From contig NZ_AXUN02000189.1 in NCBI RefSeq assembly GCF_000495435.3, forward strand, positions 1-64,000: 64,000 nt of DNA. Direction: 5' to 3'. Both the position numbers and the translations under genes were made by a program. The DNA is from Youngiibacter fragilis 232.1 (GTDB lineage: Bacteria > Bacillota > Clostridia > Clostridiales > Clostridiaceae). The notes under the pieces are model-generated. The model saw nothing but the letters and a program-made list of their open reading frames with translations, did no database searches and was not told where the DNA came from. The number at the start of each line of letters is the position of its first letter. Position 1 is the first letter of the stretch. Positions 14,292 through 23,881 of this stretch are shown piece by piece.

Positions 14292-15527
14292 ATGGCAGCA
14301 GAAACTAAGGTTCAAAAAGCACCAGATCCAAATTCAGCGAAATACAAGCTGGATGCTATTGTTTCCAAGCATTACAGGGAGGTGCAGGAAGCAAAGGACA
14401 GAGGAGAGAAGATAGGATGGTGCGCCAGCAACTTTCCACAGGAGATATTTCAGACACTTGGTATTAAGGTCTGTTATCCGGAAAATCAGGCAGCGGCAAT
14501 CTCAGCCCGAGGTGCAGGCCAGAAGCTATGTGAGATATCCGAAGCTAACGGTTATTCCAACGATATTTGCGCATACGCCAGGATTAGCCTTGCATATATG
14601 GAGATCAAGGACGCACCGGAGCAGAACATGCCTCAGCCTGATTTCATGCTGTGCTGCAACAATATCTGCAACACCATGATGAAGTGGTACGAGAATATAG
14701 CAAAAGAGCTTTCGATACCAATGATCCTTATAGATATTCCATTCAATCCTGATTACAAGGTTTCACCTGCCCAGATTGAATATGTCAAGGGTCAGTTCCT
14801 TGATGCTATAAAGCAGCTTGAAGAGATAACAGGAAAGGTCTGGAGCGACGAGAAATTCAAGGAAATCATGGCAATTTCAAACCGAACTTCAAAGGCATGG
14901 CTTGACGCTACAGCATATACAAAGTACAAGCCTAGTCCGCTTAACGGATTTGACCTGCTTAACCATATGGCTGTTGCGGTCTGTGCAAGAGGTACTCTTG
15001 ATGCTGCAGAAGCTTTCGAGACACTTGTTGAGGAATACAGCAAGGCAGTTGTAGAAGGAACAAGCACATTCCGTGGAGAAGAGAAACACAGGATCATGTT
15101 TGAAGGCATTGCATGCTGGCCACACCTCAGGGCAACAGCTACAGGGCTTAAGAGCAGGAACATAAACATGGTTGCTACAATTTACGCTGACGCATTTGGA
15201 TTCATCTATGATGATTTTGACGGACTCATAAGGTCTTATTGCAATGTACCGAATGCCATGAACCTTGAACATTCGAGGGACATGAGAATAGACATCGCAA
15301 AGAGGACAGGAGCAGAAGGCCTGCTGGTTCATACTAACCGTTCATGCAAGCTGTGGAGCGGATTCATGTATGAGATGAGCAGACAGATTGGCGAAGCATG
15401 CGAGATTCCGGTGACAAGCTTTGACGGTGACCAGGCAGACCCGAGAAACTTCTCAGCCGCACAATATGAGACAAGGGTGCAGGGTCTTACTGAAATAATG
15501 GAATCAAACAAGGGAGGGATGATGTAA
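14292..15527 (+). CDS. 2-hydroxyacyl-CoA dehydratase alpha subunit
   Basis: This subunit of the radical dehydratase (HadB/FldB/HgdA type) removes water from an (R)-2-hydroxyacyl-CoA to give the 2-enoyl-CoA. The 411-residue protein keeps three cysteines at the positions used for its [4Fe-4S] cluster: SNDICAYA, NNICNTMMKW and TNRSCKLW. The ATG at 14292 follows AGGAGG and comes 14 bases after the activator stop. The open frame extends further upstream, but only by running over the activator gene. The beta subunit follows with a one-base overlap. The substrate is not fixed by sequence; aromatic or branched 2-hydroxy acids are possible. Confidence 0.92.
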   Translation: MAAETKVQKAPDPNSAKYKLDAIVSKHYREVQEAKDRGEKIGWCASNFPQEIFQTLGIKVCYPENQAAAISARGAGQKLCEISEANGYSNDICAYARISLAYMEIKDAPEQNMPQPDFMLCCNNICNTMMKWYENIAKELSIPMILIDIPFNPDYKVSPAQIEYVKGQFLDAIKQLEEITGKVWSDEKFKEIMAISNRTSKAWLDATAYTKYKPSPLNGFDLLNHMAVAVCARGTLDAAEAFETLVEEYSKAVVEGTSTFRGEEKHRIMFEGIACWPHLRATATGLKSRNINMVATIYADAFGFIYDDFDGLIRSYCNVPNAMNLEHSRDMRIDIAKRTGAEGLLVHTNRSCKLWSGFMYEMSRQIGEACEIPVTSFDGDQADPRNFSAAQYETRVQGLTEIMESNKGGMM

Positions 15528-16687
15528 TGGGAGTAAATAAGATATTGGCGAAATTCAGCGACATTGCTTCAAACCCCTCTGCACAGAAGGTAGCTTATCT
15601 TGCTGCAGGAAAGAAGGTTGTACTTGTTGCACCGGTATACACTCCTGAAGAAATAGTTCATTCGATGGGAGCAGTGCCGATAGGCGCATGGGGAGCAGAC
15701 TGCGAACTGCAGGAAGCCAAGAAATACTTCCCCTCGTTCATATGCAGCATAATGCAGAGCATACTTGAGCTTGGCATTAAGGGAGCATATGAAGGAACAT
15801 CAGGGATAATCATACCTTCACTGTGCGACAGCCTTAAGACACTCGGGCAAAACTGGAAGTACGCGGTACCTTCAATTCCTTTCATCCCAATGACATACCC
15901 GCAGAACAGGGCAAACGAGTTCGGACTTGCATTCACAAAAGCCGGCTACGAGACAGTAATCAGATCACTTGAGGAAGTGCTTGGCAGCAAATTTGACGAT
16001 GAATCGCTGACCAGGTCAATAGAAATATACAACGAGCACAATGATATTATGCGAAAGGTTTCTGATGTGCTTGCACTTCATCCGGAAGTCAGCTCAACCG
16101 ACAGGAGCAACATATTCAAGAGTGCGACACTGATGCTGAAAGAAGACCATACAGCACTTGTTTCAGAGCTGATCTTAGCACTTGAAACATCAAAACCAGG
16201 AAAGTCAGACTTAAGGGTAATTACCAGCGGAATAATTGTGGACAATCCATCCCTAAATGCGATATTCGATGAACTGGGTATCCATATTGTCGCTGATGAT
16301 GTGGCAGCAGAAAGCAGGCAGTACAGGACAGATGCGCCAGCAGCAGCTAGTGCCTTGGACAGGCTGACCAAAAAATTCGGCCTCATGGACAACTGCAGCG
16401 TGTTGTATGACGTTGATAAAAAGAGGGCTGACCTTGTAGTGAGCATCGCAAAGGAAAAGTCTGCTGATGGAGTTCTGGTTATCCTGACCAAGTTCTGCGA
16501 CCCAGAAGAGTTTGACTATGTCATGGTCAAGAAAGCCTGCGAAGCAGCTGGAATACCACTCGCACTGATTGAAGTGGACAGGCAGATGGTCAATTATGAG
16601 CAGGCAAGGACTATCCTTGAAACATTCAGGGATGTCGTTGTCGCCAACAGCCAGGAAGAATCTGAACTATCACCAATACTTGTATAA
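15527..16687 (+). CDS. 2-hydroxyacyl-CoA dehydratase beta subunit
   Basis: Second subunit of the same heterodimer (HadC/FldC/HgdB type). The 386-residue protein carries the three expected cluster cysteines, in PSFICSIMQ, IPSLCDSLK and TKFCDPEEF, so this dehydratase should hold two [4Fe-4S] clusters per heterodimer, as described for 2-hydroxyisocaproyl-CoA dehydratase. The start shares one base with the alpha subunit stop (TAATG). This protein is a useful reference for the degenerate paralogue at 31424-32590. Confidence 0.92.
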   Translation: MGVNKILAKFSDIASNPSAQKVAYLAAGKKVVLVAPVYTPEEIVHSMGAVPIGAWGADCELQEAKKYFPSFICSIMQSILELGIKGAYEGTSGIIIPSLCDSLKTLGQNWKYAVPSIPFIPMTYPQNRANEFGLAFTKAGYETVIRSLEEVLGSKFDDESLTRSIEIYNEHNDIMRKVSDVLALHPEVSSTDRSNIFKSATLMLKEDHTALVSELILALETSKPGKSDLRVITSGIIVDNPSLNAIFDELGIHIVADDVAAESRQYRTDAPAAASALDRLTKKFGLMDNCSVLYDVDKKRADLVVSIAKEKSADGVLVILTKFCDPEEFDYVMVKKACEAAGIPLALIEVDRQMVNYEQARTILETFRDVVVANSQEESELSPILV

Positions 16688-16700
16688 GAAGGAGATTTGT

Positions 16701-17936
16701 ATGAGCACAATAAAGAGACCGTTAGAAGGAGTAAAGGTAGTTGAACTTGCGACATTCGTAGCAGGTCCCTGCTGCGCAAGATATCTGGCAGACCTCGGAG
16801 CTGAGGTCATAAAGGTTGAGTCATTCCAGGGTGATCCGCTGAGGTTCACAGCAGTAAATGAGGGGAGACCTGCAGGAGAGGCTGAAAATACAAGCTATGA
16901 CCTGGAGAACGCGAACAAGACCTGCATCTGCTTGAATACAAAGTCCAAGGCAGGCCGTGAGGCCATGGAGAAGCTCATCGCAAGTGCCGACATATTCATA
17001 ACCAACTGGAGGCAGAATGCCCTTGAGAGGTCAGGCCTTGACTATGAGAGCCTGAAGGAGAGATATCCGAAGCTCGTATTCGGAATAGTGAGCGGCTATG
17101 GCGAGAAGGGACCTGACAAGGACCTGCCAGGATTTGATTTCACAGCCTTCTTCGCACGAGGCGGCGTAATGGGTACCATGTTCGACAAGGATAACCTGCC
17201 TATGAACGTAATAGCAGGATTCGGAGACCATCAGGTCGGTATGAACCTTTCATCAGGAATCCTTGCTGCGCTGTACAGGGCACGTGAGACAGGATATGGC
17301 GACAAGGTTGTAGTCAGCCTGTTCCATTCTGCACTCTGGGATGTTGCGATCATGCTTCAGAGCGCGCAGTACGGCCATCCTTCAACCCAGTACCCGATAT
17401 CAAGGAAGAAGATAGCGAATCCTCTTCAGGTCGCACATAAGACCAAGGATGACAGATGGCTCCAGATTGCAATGCCGAGATATGATTTCTTCTATCCGAA
17501 GTTCATGGAGGTCATAGGCAGGACAGACCTTATAGGTGACCCGAGGTACTATCCTCAGTCAGCGCTCCAGGCCAACCTTGAGGAATTTTATGAGATAGTG
17601 AAAGAAGGAATCGCTAAGGAAGACATCAGCGTGTGGGTTGAGAAGCTCACTATTGCCGATTTGCCATTTGCAGTAGCAAAGACTTGGAATGAACTTCTTG
17701 TCGATGAACAGGCCTGGGCAAGCGACTGCTTCCATGCAATGGAATATCCTACAGGAGCAACTCGCACGCTGGTTAGACCGCCAGTGTTGTTCGAGTCGAC
17801 TGAGCTGCCTCCATACAAGAGAGGACCATACCTTGGAGAGCAGACAGAGGAAATCCTTGTACAGCTCGGTTATTCAAAGGAACAAGTCAAGGCAATGATA
17901 GAGGCTGGAGATGCAATGCCTCATAAGGCACAATAG
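16701..17936 (+). CDS. CaiB/BaiF family (class III) CoA-transferase
   Basis: Class III CoA-transferases exchange CoA between an acyl-CoA and a free acid through an aspartyl anhydride. The 411-residue protein opens with the family start (LEGVKVVELATFVAGPCC) and has Asp146 in PGFDFTAFF, where the catalytic Asp of the family sits. As in the had and fld operons, it probably loads the 2-hydroxy acid with CoA taken from the end product. It is the last gene of the operon, 13 bases after the beta subunit and preceded by AAGGAG. Confidence 0.92.
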   Translation: MSTIKRPLEGVKVVELATFVAGPCCARYLADLGAEVIKVESFQGDPLRFTAVNEGRPAGEAENTSYDLENANKTCICLNTKSKAGREAMEKLIASADIFITNWRQNALERSGLDYESLKERYPKLVFGIVSGYGEKGPDKDLPGFDFTAFFARGGVMGTMFDKDNLPMNVIAGFGDHQVGMNLSSGILAALYRARETGYGDKVVVSLFHSALWDVAIMLQSAQYGHPSTQYPISRKKIANPLQVAHKTKDDRWLQIAMPRYDFFYPKFMEVIGRTDLIGDPRYYPQSALQANLEEFYEIVKEGIAKEDISVWVEKLTIADLPFAVAKTWNELLVDEQAWASDCFHAMEYPTGATRTLVRPPVLFESTELPPYKRGPYLGEQTEEILVQLGYSKEQVKAMIEAGDAMPHKAQ

Positions 17937-17969
17937 ACAGGCAAACCTCACCAAATAAACAGCTGAACA

Positions 17970-18006
17970 AACCCTGCAAAGGAGCCTTCCAGCTCTCTGC
18001 AGGGTT
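17970..18006 (+). terminator. probable terminator of the dehydratase operon
   Basis: AACCCTGCA (17970-17978) and TGCAGGGTT (17998-18006) form a 9-bp stem around a loop that can fold further (GGAG with CTCT). The following bases are AT-rich but there is no long T run, so termination may be weak. Confidence 0.5.
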
Positions 18007-18115
18007 ATTAACCAATAAAAAACAAGATGATCAAAAGTCTTGAGATCACCTTGTCCGATAGTAAATATTCAATTATCCAAGAATCGGATGATTCCTTGGG
18101 TATTGCAGGTGGATA

Positions 18116-18862
18116 CTAATATGTTGCCTTGAGATCAACAAGGAATGCATGAACATGGTATCGCATCGCTTCTTCTGCAGCACTTACGTCCTTGGCACGG
18201 ATAGCCTCAACGACATCCTTGTGCATCTTCAGAATACCCCTGCACATATTGATTCGCTCCGGAGTGGTCATGGGCTCCATCCTTGTACTCATCATGTTGA
18301 CGAGCAGCTTGCTGAATACCTGGGTCATGATATAGGCGACTTCATTCTTAGATGCCTTAGCCAGAAGACCATGGAATTCAGGGTCGATAAGGATGAACTG
18401 CTCATAATTCTCAACAGTTGCCTCAGCATGGGCAAGAATGGCATCGATTGCCTCCAGGTCTTCATCCGTACGGCGTTCTGCAGCCCATCCGGCTATGGCA
18501 ACATCATTGAGTGACCGGTATTCAGACATCTTCTCGAGGGTTATCTGGCTTGACTGAAGCATTGCCTCAAGTGACTGCTCAACACCCTTGGTATTCGGTT
18601 CCTGTATTATGGCACCGTTGCTTCCTGCAATCGTCCTGATGAATCCGGCACGCTCAAGCATCCTCAGCGCCTCACGTATGGTAGGGCGGCTCCTTTGGAG
18701 CATATCCATCATATTCCTCTCTGAGGGCAGCCTGTCTCCCGGTTTCAGCTGTCCACTGAGGATCATATCCTTGATCTGGTCGTATATTGCTTCACTGGCT
18801 CGCTGTGTATGTATTGGTTTAAGGTTTACAGCATTAGGCAGAAGCGTATCTTTGTTTGTCAC
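18116..18862 (-). CDS. FadR-subfamily GntR transcriptional repressor
   Basis: The protein (248 residues from the GTG at 18862, which has GGGGGA six bases upstream) has an N-terminal winged helix typical of GntR: KPGDRLPSERNMMDMLQRSR, then TIREALRMLERAG. An all-helical FCD ligand-binding domain follows, with likely metal ligands in IDPEFHGL and YHVHAF. FCD regulators often sense small carboxylates or acyl-CoAs. It lies convergent between the dehydratase operon and the LarA-like operon, and the matching TGGT-N3-ACCA palindromes upstream of both make it the obvious repressor. Its own upstream region has a different inverted repeat (CGATTA/TAATCG). Confidence 0.9.
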   Translation of the reverse strand: MTNKDTLLPNAVNLKPIHTQRASEAIYDQIKDMILSGQLKPGDRLPSERNMMDMLQRSRPTIREALRMLERAGFIRTIAGSNGAIIQEPNTKGVEQSLEAMLQSSQITLEKMSEYRSLNDVAIAGWAAERRTDEDLEAIDAILAHAEATVENYEQFILIDPEFHGLLAKASKNEVAYIMTQVFSKLLVNMMSTRMEPMTTPERINMCRGILKMHKDVVEAIRAKDVSAAEEAMRYHVHAFLVDLKATY

Positions 18863-19044
18863 TATGTTTCCCCCATTTAGTTTCACGTATGATTACACTC
18901 GATTATACTATTTTAATCGTATACGGTCAAATGTATCGATATTCAAACCAAATGAATTGAATTTGCATATTAGGAGTAAATCAGTTTCCGTGAATATCAG
19001 AAAAATTGCTTGAAAATATATTCACAAAGTGTTGACAGTCCATA

Positions 19045-19073
19045 TTGACTTAAGAAAAAGAAAACGTTATACT
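19045..19073 (+). promoter_or_regulatory. promoter of the LarA-like operon
   Basis: TTGACT at 19045-19050 and TATACT at 19068-19073, again 17 bp apart. The spacer is nearly identical to that of the promoter at 13368-13396. Confidence 0.8.
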
Positions 19074-19078
19074 ACGAC

Positions 19079-19106
19079 TTAGATACCTGGTCTTACCAGT
19101 AATCTA
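19079..19106 (+). promoter_or_regulatory. second copy of the putative GntR-type operator
   Basis: Identical over 28 bp to 13402-13429, including the CTGGTCTTACCAG core (19087-19099), and at the same distance from the -10 box. The perfect conservation of both sequence and geometry in otherwise unrelated leaders argues that the site is functional. Confidence 0.7.
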
Positions 19107-19159
19107 AGAATACAAAGTAACAATGAAATTTGACTGAAATTCGAGATAAGGAGGATGTT

Positions 19160-20461
19160 ATGCAGCGTGTTGAATTTCCGGAACTAAAGCTTACGATCCA
19201 GGGCATGGAAGATGTGAAGATCCCGAGGATGATGAAGGTCCGACAGAAATACGACAGCAGAAAGATTGAAGACATAGGAGAATACCTGAAGCTGGAGCTG
19301 GAATCAAAGCTTCCTGAAAATCAGAAGGAAACCTTCAGGGGCAAGAGGATATGCATCACAGTCGGAAGCAGGGGGATCCCCGATGCTGACCTCATGGTCA
19401 GGACAGTAATCGACTGGCTTAAGGAAAAGGGAGCAGATCCATTCATAGTTCCAGCAATGGGAAGCCATGGCGGCGGAACAGCTGAAGGGCAGAAGGAGTT
19501 CATAGCAGGGTACGGCATCACTGAGGAGTCAATGGGGGTTCCGATACTGTCATCCATGGAGGTAGTGCAGCTGGGGGAACTTGAAGACGGAACTCCGGTA
19601 TACTGCGACAGGCATGCCTTCGAATCAGACGGAATAATAGTCTTCAACAAGATCAAGCCCCATACCGATTTCCGCGGAGAGCATGAAAGCGGACTCGTGA
19701 AGATGTGTGCAATAGGACTTGCAAAGCATCTTGGAGCATCATATTTCCATATGATGGGATTCCCCACGTTTGCTGAGAGGATCCCAAGGGTCGCTGAAGT
19801 GTTCCTTGAGAAGGCTCCAATAGCATTCGGCCTCGGAGTTGTCCAGAACGCATACGATGAGATAAGCGAGCTTGAAGTGATACCTCACAGCAGGATAATG
19901 GAACGCGATGCGGCACTGCTTAAGACAGCAAAGGAAAAGATAGCAGGTTTCAAGATGAAGGGCATCGATGTGCTCATCATAGATGAGATTGGAAAGAACA
20001 TCAGCGGCAACGGACATGACCCGAATATTACAGGACGTTCGAACTCAAAGGGTTTTGAGGATGTCCTTGATTGCAGGAAGATGTTCATAAGAGGACTGAC
20101 TGAAGTATCCCATCACAACGCATGCGGACTATCCGCAGCAGATATCACTACCCGCAGGGTCATGAATGACATAGACCTGGAGGTAACATGGACCAATGTC
20201 GTAACTGCAACAATGCTGAACGGCGCCAAGCTTCCAATGTACGCAAACAGTGACCTGGAGGCAATAAGGATATGCATCCGCACCTGCAACAACATCGACT
20301 TCAGCAATGCGAGGATAGTGCGAATAAGGAATACTGCGGAAATGGAGGACATACTCGTATCCGAGGCTTACCTTGAGGAGCTTAAGGGACGTGAGGATAT
20401 AGAGATCATAGGCGAACCGTTCGATATGGAATTTGACGAAGAGGGTTACCTGGCAGACTGA
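19160..20461 (+). CDS. LarA-like nickel-pincer racemase/epimerase family protein (DUF2088)
   Basis: The 433-residue protein resembles lactate racemase LarA in length and motifs. AMGSHGGGTAEGQ matches the first conserved His motif, and KPHTDF followed by ESGLVKM gives the His and the Lys that would hold the nickel-pincer cofactor. LarA homologues invert the 2-carbon of short 2-hydroxy acids. In this setting it would supply the (R)-2-hydroxy acid needed by the co-regulated dehydratase; that is inference. No cofactor genes (larB, larC, larE) are in the window. The ATG at 19160 follows AAGGAGG by five bases. Confidence 0.75.
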   Translation: MQRVEFPELKLTIQGMEDVKIPRMMKVRQKYDSRKIEDIGEYLKLELESKLPENQKETFRGKRICITVGSRGIPDADLMVRTVIDWLKEKGADPFIVPAMGSHGGGTAEGQKEFIAGYGITEESMGVPILSSMEVVQLGELEDGTPVYCDRHAFESDGIIVFNKIKPHTDFRGEHESGLVKMCAIGLAKHLGASYFHMMGFPTFAERIPRVAEVFLEKAPIAFGLGVVQNAYDEISELEVIPHSRIMERDAALLKTAKEKIAGFKMKGIDVLIIDEIGKNISGNGHDPNITGRSNSKGFEDVLDCRKMFIRGLTEVSHHNACGLSAADITTRRVMNDIDLEVTWTNVVTATMLNGAKLPMYANSDLEAIRICIRTCNNIDFSNARIVRIRNTAEMEDILVSEAYLEELKGREDIEIIGEPFDMEFDEEGYLAD

Positions 20462-20547
20462 CCTGACAGGAAGCATGAAATTTCCATACCGGGCAAGTAG
20501 ATTGTATCCCAATAAAATCATTATAATCATTTGAGAGGAGTTTAATC

Positions 20548-21711
20548 ATGGCAGAAAAAACCGCTAAGAAAAGCAACTTCAAGCTAGCCACATCAATGGG
20601 AATAGGTGCTACCTGGTTCGGTGTGCACATGGGACCAGGTACCGCTTCAGGCCGACAGGGTTCAACCTATTACAGCACCTACGGAAACTGGGGACTCGTC
20701 ACACCGCTGCTTGCTATGGGAATACTTGGATTCATCATCTACATCGTCGTTGAGTACTGCAGGCAGAATGGGCTTACAAAGTACAAGGACTTCTTCAATC
20801 ACTTCTTCTCACCTTATGAGAAGATATTCAGCGTACTGTTCGACATACTTTTCTTCTTCACTTATTTCATGGTTGTAGGTGCATCACTTGCAACAGGCGG
20901 AAAGATACTTTCCAATCAGATAGGCCTTCCGTATCTTGTCTGCGCTGCTATCATCGGAATAATCGCTCTCATGCTCATCATATACGGAGAAGCTCTCATA
21001 CGTAACGCAAACAGTGTAATGACATGGCTGATGCTTGCAATTATCGTTTCTCTTCTGTTCTTCTCACTCGGAAGCCCACAGTCTCAGTTCTCCACAGAGT
21101 GGACTGCAAAGACATGGGATTCAGGAACACTCTTCCCTGCACTAAAGGCTGCTGTAATTTACGCTTCATTCCAGGTTACTGGAGCAATCGGATCCGTTGC
21201 ATCCGTAACAAGCGGACTTAACAGCAAAGCCGAATCAAAGGCTGCTGCCATATTTGGATTCCTCACGAATTCACTATTAATAGTAATGATCATCGTGATG
21301 CAGTACGGATATCCACAGCTTACCAAGGCTGAGATGCCAAACTATGAAATACTGAAGCTTCTTAATATACCGGTTCTTTACTGGATGTATGTTGCACTTG
21401 TTGAGCTGGCTGTCGTATCAACTGTTATAGGTCTCAACAACGGAGTTGTCACAAGGATACAGAAATATGTGAAGATAACCAATCCAATGGTCAAGAATGT
21501 AGTTCTGAACGTGATATTCATGATGGGCGCGACAGCTGTATCGCTCCTCGGACTTACAAAGATAGTAGGACCAGGGTTCACTATGCTCGGCTACATGTGC
21601 CTTCCGCTTGTAATAATCCCGATACTTGTAATAGGCTACAAGAAGGTCATAAGGAACAACAGGGAGCTGCCTGATAACGCTGCAAAAGCTCATCTTGGAC
21701 TCGAAGACTAG
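20548..21711 (+). CDS. YkvI-like membrane transporter (APC superfamily)
   Basis: A 387-residue integral membrane protein with about ten hydrophobic segments. The first carries GIGATWFGVHMGPGTASG, a glycine-rich stretch like the unwound first helix of APC-superfamily carriers, and the overall pattern fits the YkvI group. It follows the LarA-like gene with an 86-base gap, has GAGAGGAG before the ATG, and is the last gene before a strong terminator. The neighbours suggest uptake of a 2-hydroxy acid, but YkvI substrates are unknown. Confidence 0.75.
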   Translation: MAEKTAKKSNFKLATSMGIGATWFGVHMGPGTASGRQGSTYYSTYGNWGLVTPLLAMGILGFIIYIVVEYCRQNGLTKYKDFFNHFFSPYEKIFSVLFDILFFFTYFMVVGASLATGGKILSNQIGLPYLVCAAIIGIIALMLIIYGEALIRNANSVMTWLMLAIIVSLLFFSLGSPQSQFSTEWTAKTWDSGTLFPALKAAVIYASFQVTGAIGSVASVTSGLNSKAESKAAAIFGFLTNSLLIVMIIVMQYGYPQLTKAEMPNYEILKLLNIPVLYWMYVALVELAVVSTVIGLNNGVVTRIQKYVKITNPMVKNVVLNVIFMMGATAVSLLGLTKIVGPGFTMLGYMCLPLVIIPILVIGYKKVIRNNRELPDNAAKAHLGLED

Positions 21712-21766
21712 GAATAGCCAAACCTTACTTAAGCGAATGATGTCAGAATAAATGATTTAGAGAAGT

Positions 21767-21799
21767 ACAAACCCCGGTCGCGGTGCGGCCGGGGTTTGT
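21767..21799. terminator. bidirectional terminator
   Basis: ACAAACCCCGG (21767-21777) pairs perfectly with CCGGGGTTTGT (21789-21799). It lies between two convergent genes and can serve both; the T content after the stem is modest. Confidence 0.7.
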
Positions 21800-21847
21800 C
21801 TATGAAACCAACCATGTTTTGAGACTATAGTTCAATAGGACTTCATA

Positions 21848-23425
21848 TCAGACCTTGATGTTCTGGTTCATGTACCTCTGGTAGTACCTTACAATCAGGC
21901 AGGATGACAGGATGCGGAAATCCGTATGACCGTCTTCTATTGGAATCTGGATTATCTCGGTTATCTTCTTTATTTTGTTCAGTACTGTGTTCCTGTGCAT
22001 GTAGAGAGCCTTTCCGGTCAGAGAAATGCTTCTTTCATTGAGGATGTAGTAGAACAGCACATCAAGAAGGTTTGAGTCGTTATTCGTGTCATATCTGTAC
22101 AAGGCTACTATAGCGGGATGGATCAGGTAGATGATGTTGTCATGGTGGTGCTCCTCGACAAACTTCCGGGCAGCCAGGTCTATCAGGTAATAGAAGCTGT
22201 AATCCTCATGGATGAATACCCTGTCTGAAAGGCTTCGCCGATGAAGTGTGGTAGCAAGGCGAATCGTATCACTTGCAATGAGATGCAGCGTCCGCAGCAT
22301 GTCGGAGTTCCGTGTGGAGTTGCTGATTCCTGCATATGCATTGCAGCGGGTCATAAGCTCCTCCAGCTTGGCATAGTCAAAACCAAGCCTCTCGAAGCTG
22401 CGCTCCTCCTGAGTATGAAGAATGACAATATCATTGCCATATATGGTAAGATTGTCACCTTCAAAGATTTCCATCAGCTCTTCGATAAGGTGAGTATTAG
22501 CAAACTCATGATTATCAGAATGCCTTACTACGATGATGGCCATGAAAGTCTTAAGGGGAAAACGGAGATATTTTGAACGCTCATCAATTGCCCTGGAATC
22601 TGTCAGCCTGGACTCTATGATATCGGTGATGAAAGAGGAGAACAGAATATCATTCTCAGGATTATCCATGTTAAGGTCGCTCAGGAACTTCACGACTATC
22701 GTGGATAGACAGTAAAGCATATAGCCCACATCGACATTCCTGTGAGTAGGATTAGTGACTATCAGGAGTTTGGCTACTGTAGCTCCGTTCTCATGGATCT
22801 TCATAAAGTGATAATAGTGATTCAGCCTTTCTGAGTGGTAGACCTCGTAGAAGTCCTTCTTGTAGATGCTTGTGCACGAAGACTTGAATTTACCGGCATC
22901 GTTCTGCGGAAGATGTCCTTCAGAAGTAAGGGCATCGATGCAGGCATCGCTGATATAGGTCCTGTCGCTTCTGTAAATAACCCGCTCATATGGGTTCAGA
23001 AGAAATATCGGAGCCCTGACGAGATCTGAAGCTTTTGAAAGAATATCAGGAAGGCTTTTGCCGTCAAACATGGCCTGAAGCAGAACAGTGCGCCAGTGGT
23101 TGTAGCTGTGGACCAGAGTGGTGAGCCTGTTATACAAGGATGTAATCTCCAGATCAGTCTGGATTATGTTGTGTCTCAGTGACGGTTCGATGAAAGTCTT
23201 TTCAGTCTGGACAGGGATAAATATCGTAATGCTTTCATCAGCGCCTTCACTTTCAAGCAGCGACTTCACTGATGATGCGGAGCTGATATAAACGAAGGAA
23301 CTCGATACAGGAACGCCTTTCTTATAGAAAAGTATCCCGTTAAGTTCAGGCATTTCCTCATGGGGTAATGATCTGGAGACCACATGTTTTCCAAGCACAT
23401 TGACTATGAAATTAATATTGGGCAT
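21848..23425 (-). CDS. PucR/CdaR-type transcriptional regulator
   Basis: The 525-residue protein ends in the family's helix-turn-helix (SISLTGKALYMHRNTVLNKIKKI). The N-terminal half matches PucR-type sensor regions and the middle holds a GGDEF-like fold segment, as in CdaR proteins. I chose the ATG at 23425 because GGAGGA sits seven bases upstream. It is divergent from the MatC-like transporter and the glycyl radical enzyme, and a paralogue at 35306 closes the same cluster. These regulators usually activate neighbouring catabolic genes in response to a small molecule. Confidence 0.85.
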   Translation of the reverse strand: MPNINFIVNVLGKHVVSRSLPHEEMPELNGILFYKKGVPVSSSFVYISSASSVKSLLESEGADESITIFIPVQTEKTFIEPSLRHNIIQTDLEITSLYNRLTTLVHSYNHWRTVLLQAMFDGKSLPDILSKASDLVRAPIFLLNPYERVIYRSDRTYISDACIDALTSEGHLPQNDAGKFKSSCTSIYKKDFYEVYHSERLNHYYHFMKIHENGATVAKLLIVTNPTHRNVDVGYMLYCLSTIVVKFLSDLNMDNPENDILFSSFITDIIESRLTDSRAIDERSKYLRFPLKTFMAIIVVRHSDNHEFANTHLIEELMEIFEGDNLTIYGNDIVILHTQEERSFERLGFDYAKLEELMTRCNAYAGISNSTRNSDMLRTLHLIASDTIRLATTLHRRSLSDRVFIHEDYSFYYLIDLAARKFVEEHHHDNIIYLIHPAIVALYRYDTNNDSNLLDVLFYYILNERSISLTGKALYMHRNTVLNKIKKITEIIQIPIEDGHTDFRILSSCLIVRYYQRYMNQNIKV

Positions 23426-23881
23426 CTGAAATTCCTCCGTAATGCATGCTGCAATTGTTTGGCTTAGAAATATCAATATCATATGAGTGTGAGTAAAGTA
23501 TGGTTATGCATAGGAAACTGTGATATGCATTAAATTTACCGACCATGTCTGCAGCAGCAGCTGGAAACATATATTTGATGACAGACAATTGAATTATAAT
23601 CTAAAGGTGCTGAATATGCTACAGCAAAGGCCTTATCATATCATGAAGGCTATAGCTGATGATATTTTGATGACCGTTTCCAGGGATAACACTGGCTTGG
23701 ATTATACTAGCAGCTGCCATTTCAGAGAATACATATGCAGCTGTCACATGGCATATGGAATACATTATGCGCAGCGCCCAATAATCATCATAAAAATGAA
23801 AACGTAATTGTGTTAAATATTTGGCGATGATAACCTTATCACGAAAAGTACTTTCAATACAAAAAAAGGGGAGATTAAGCA
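23426..23881. other. intergenic region between divergent PucR and MatC-like genes
   Basis: About 450 bases with no convincing gene. Short open frames occur on both strands, but none has a ribosome binding site or a recognisable product. The region must contain the promoters of both divergent genes and the regulator's binding sites; I could not define them by eye. Confidence 0.5.
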
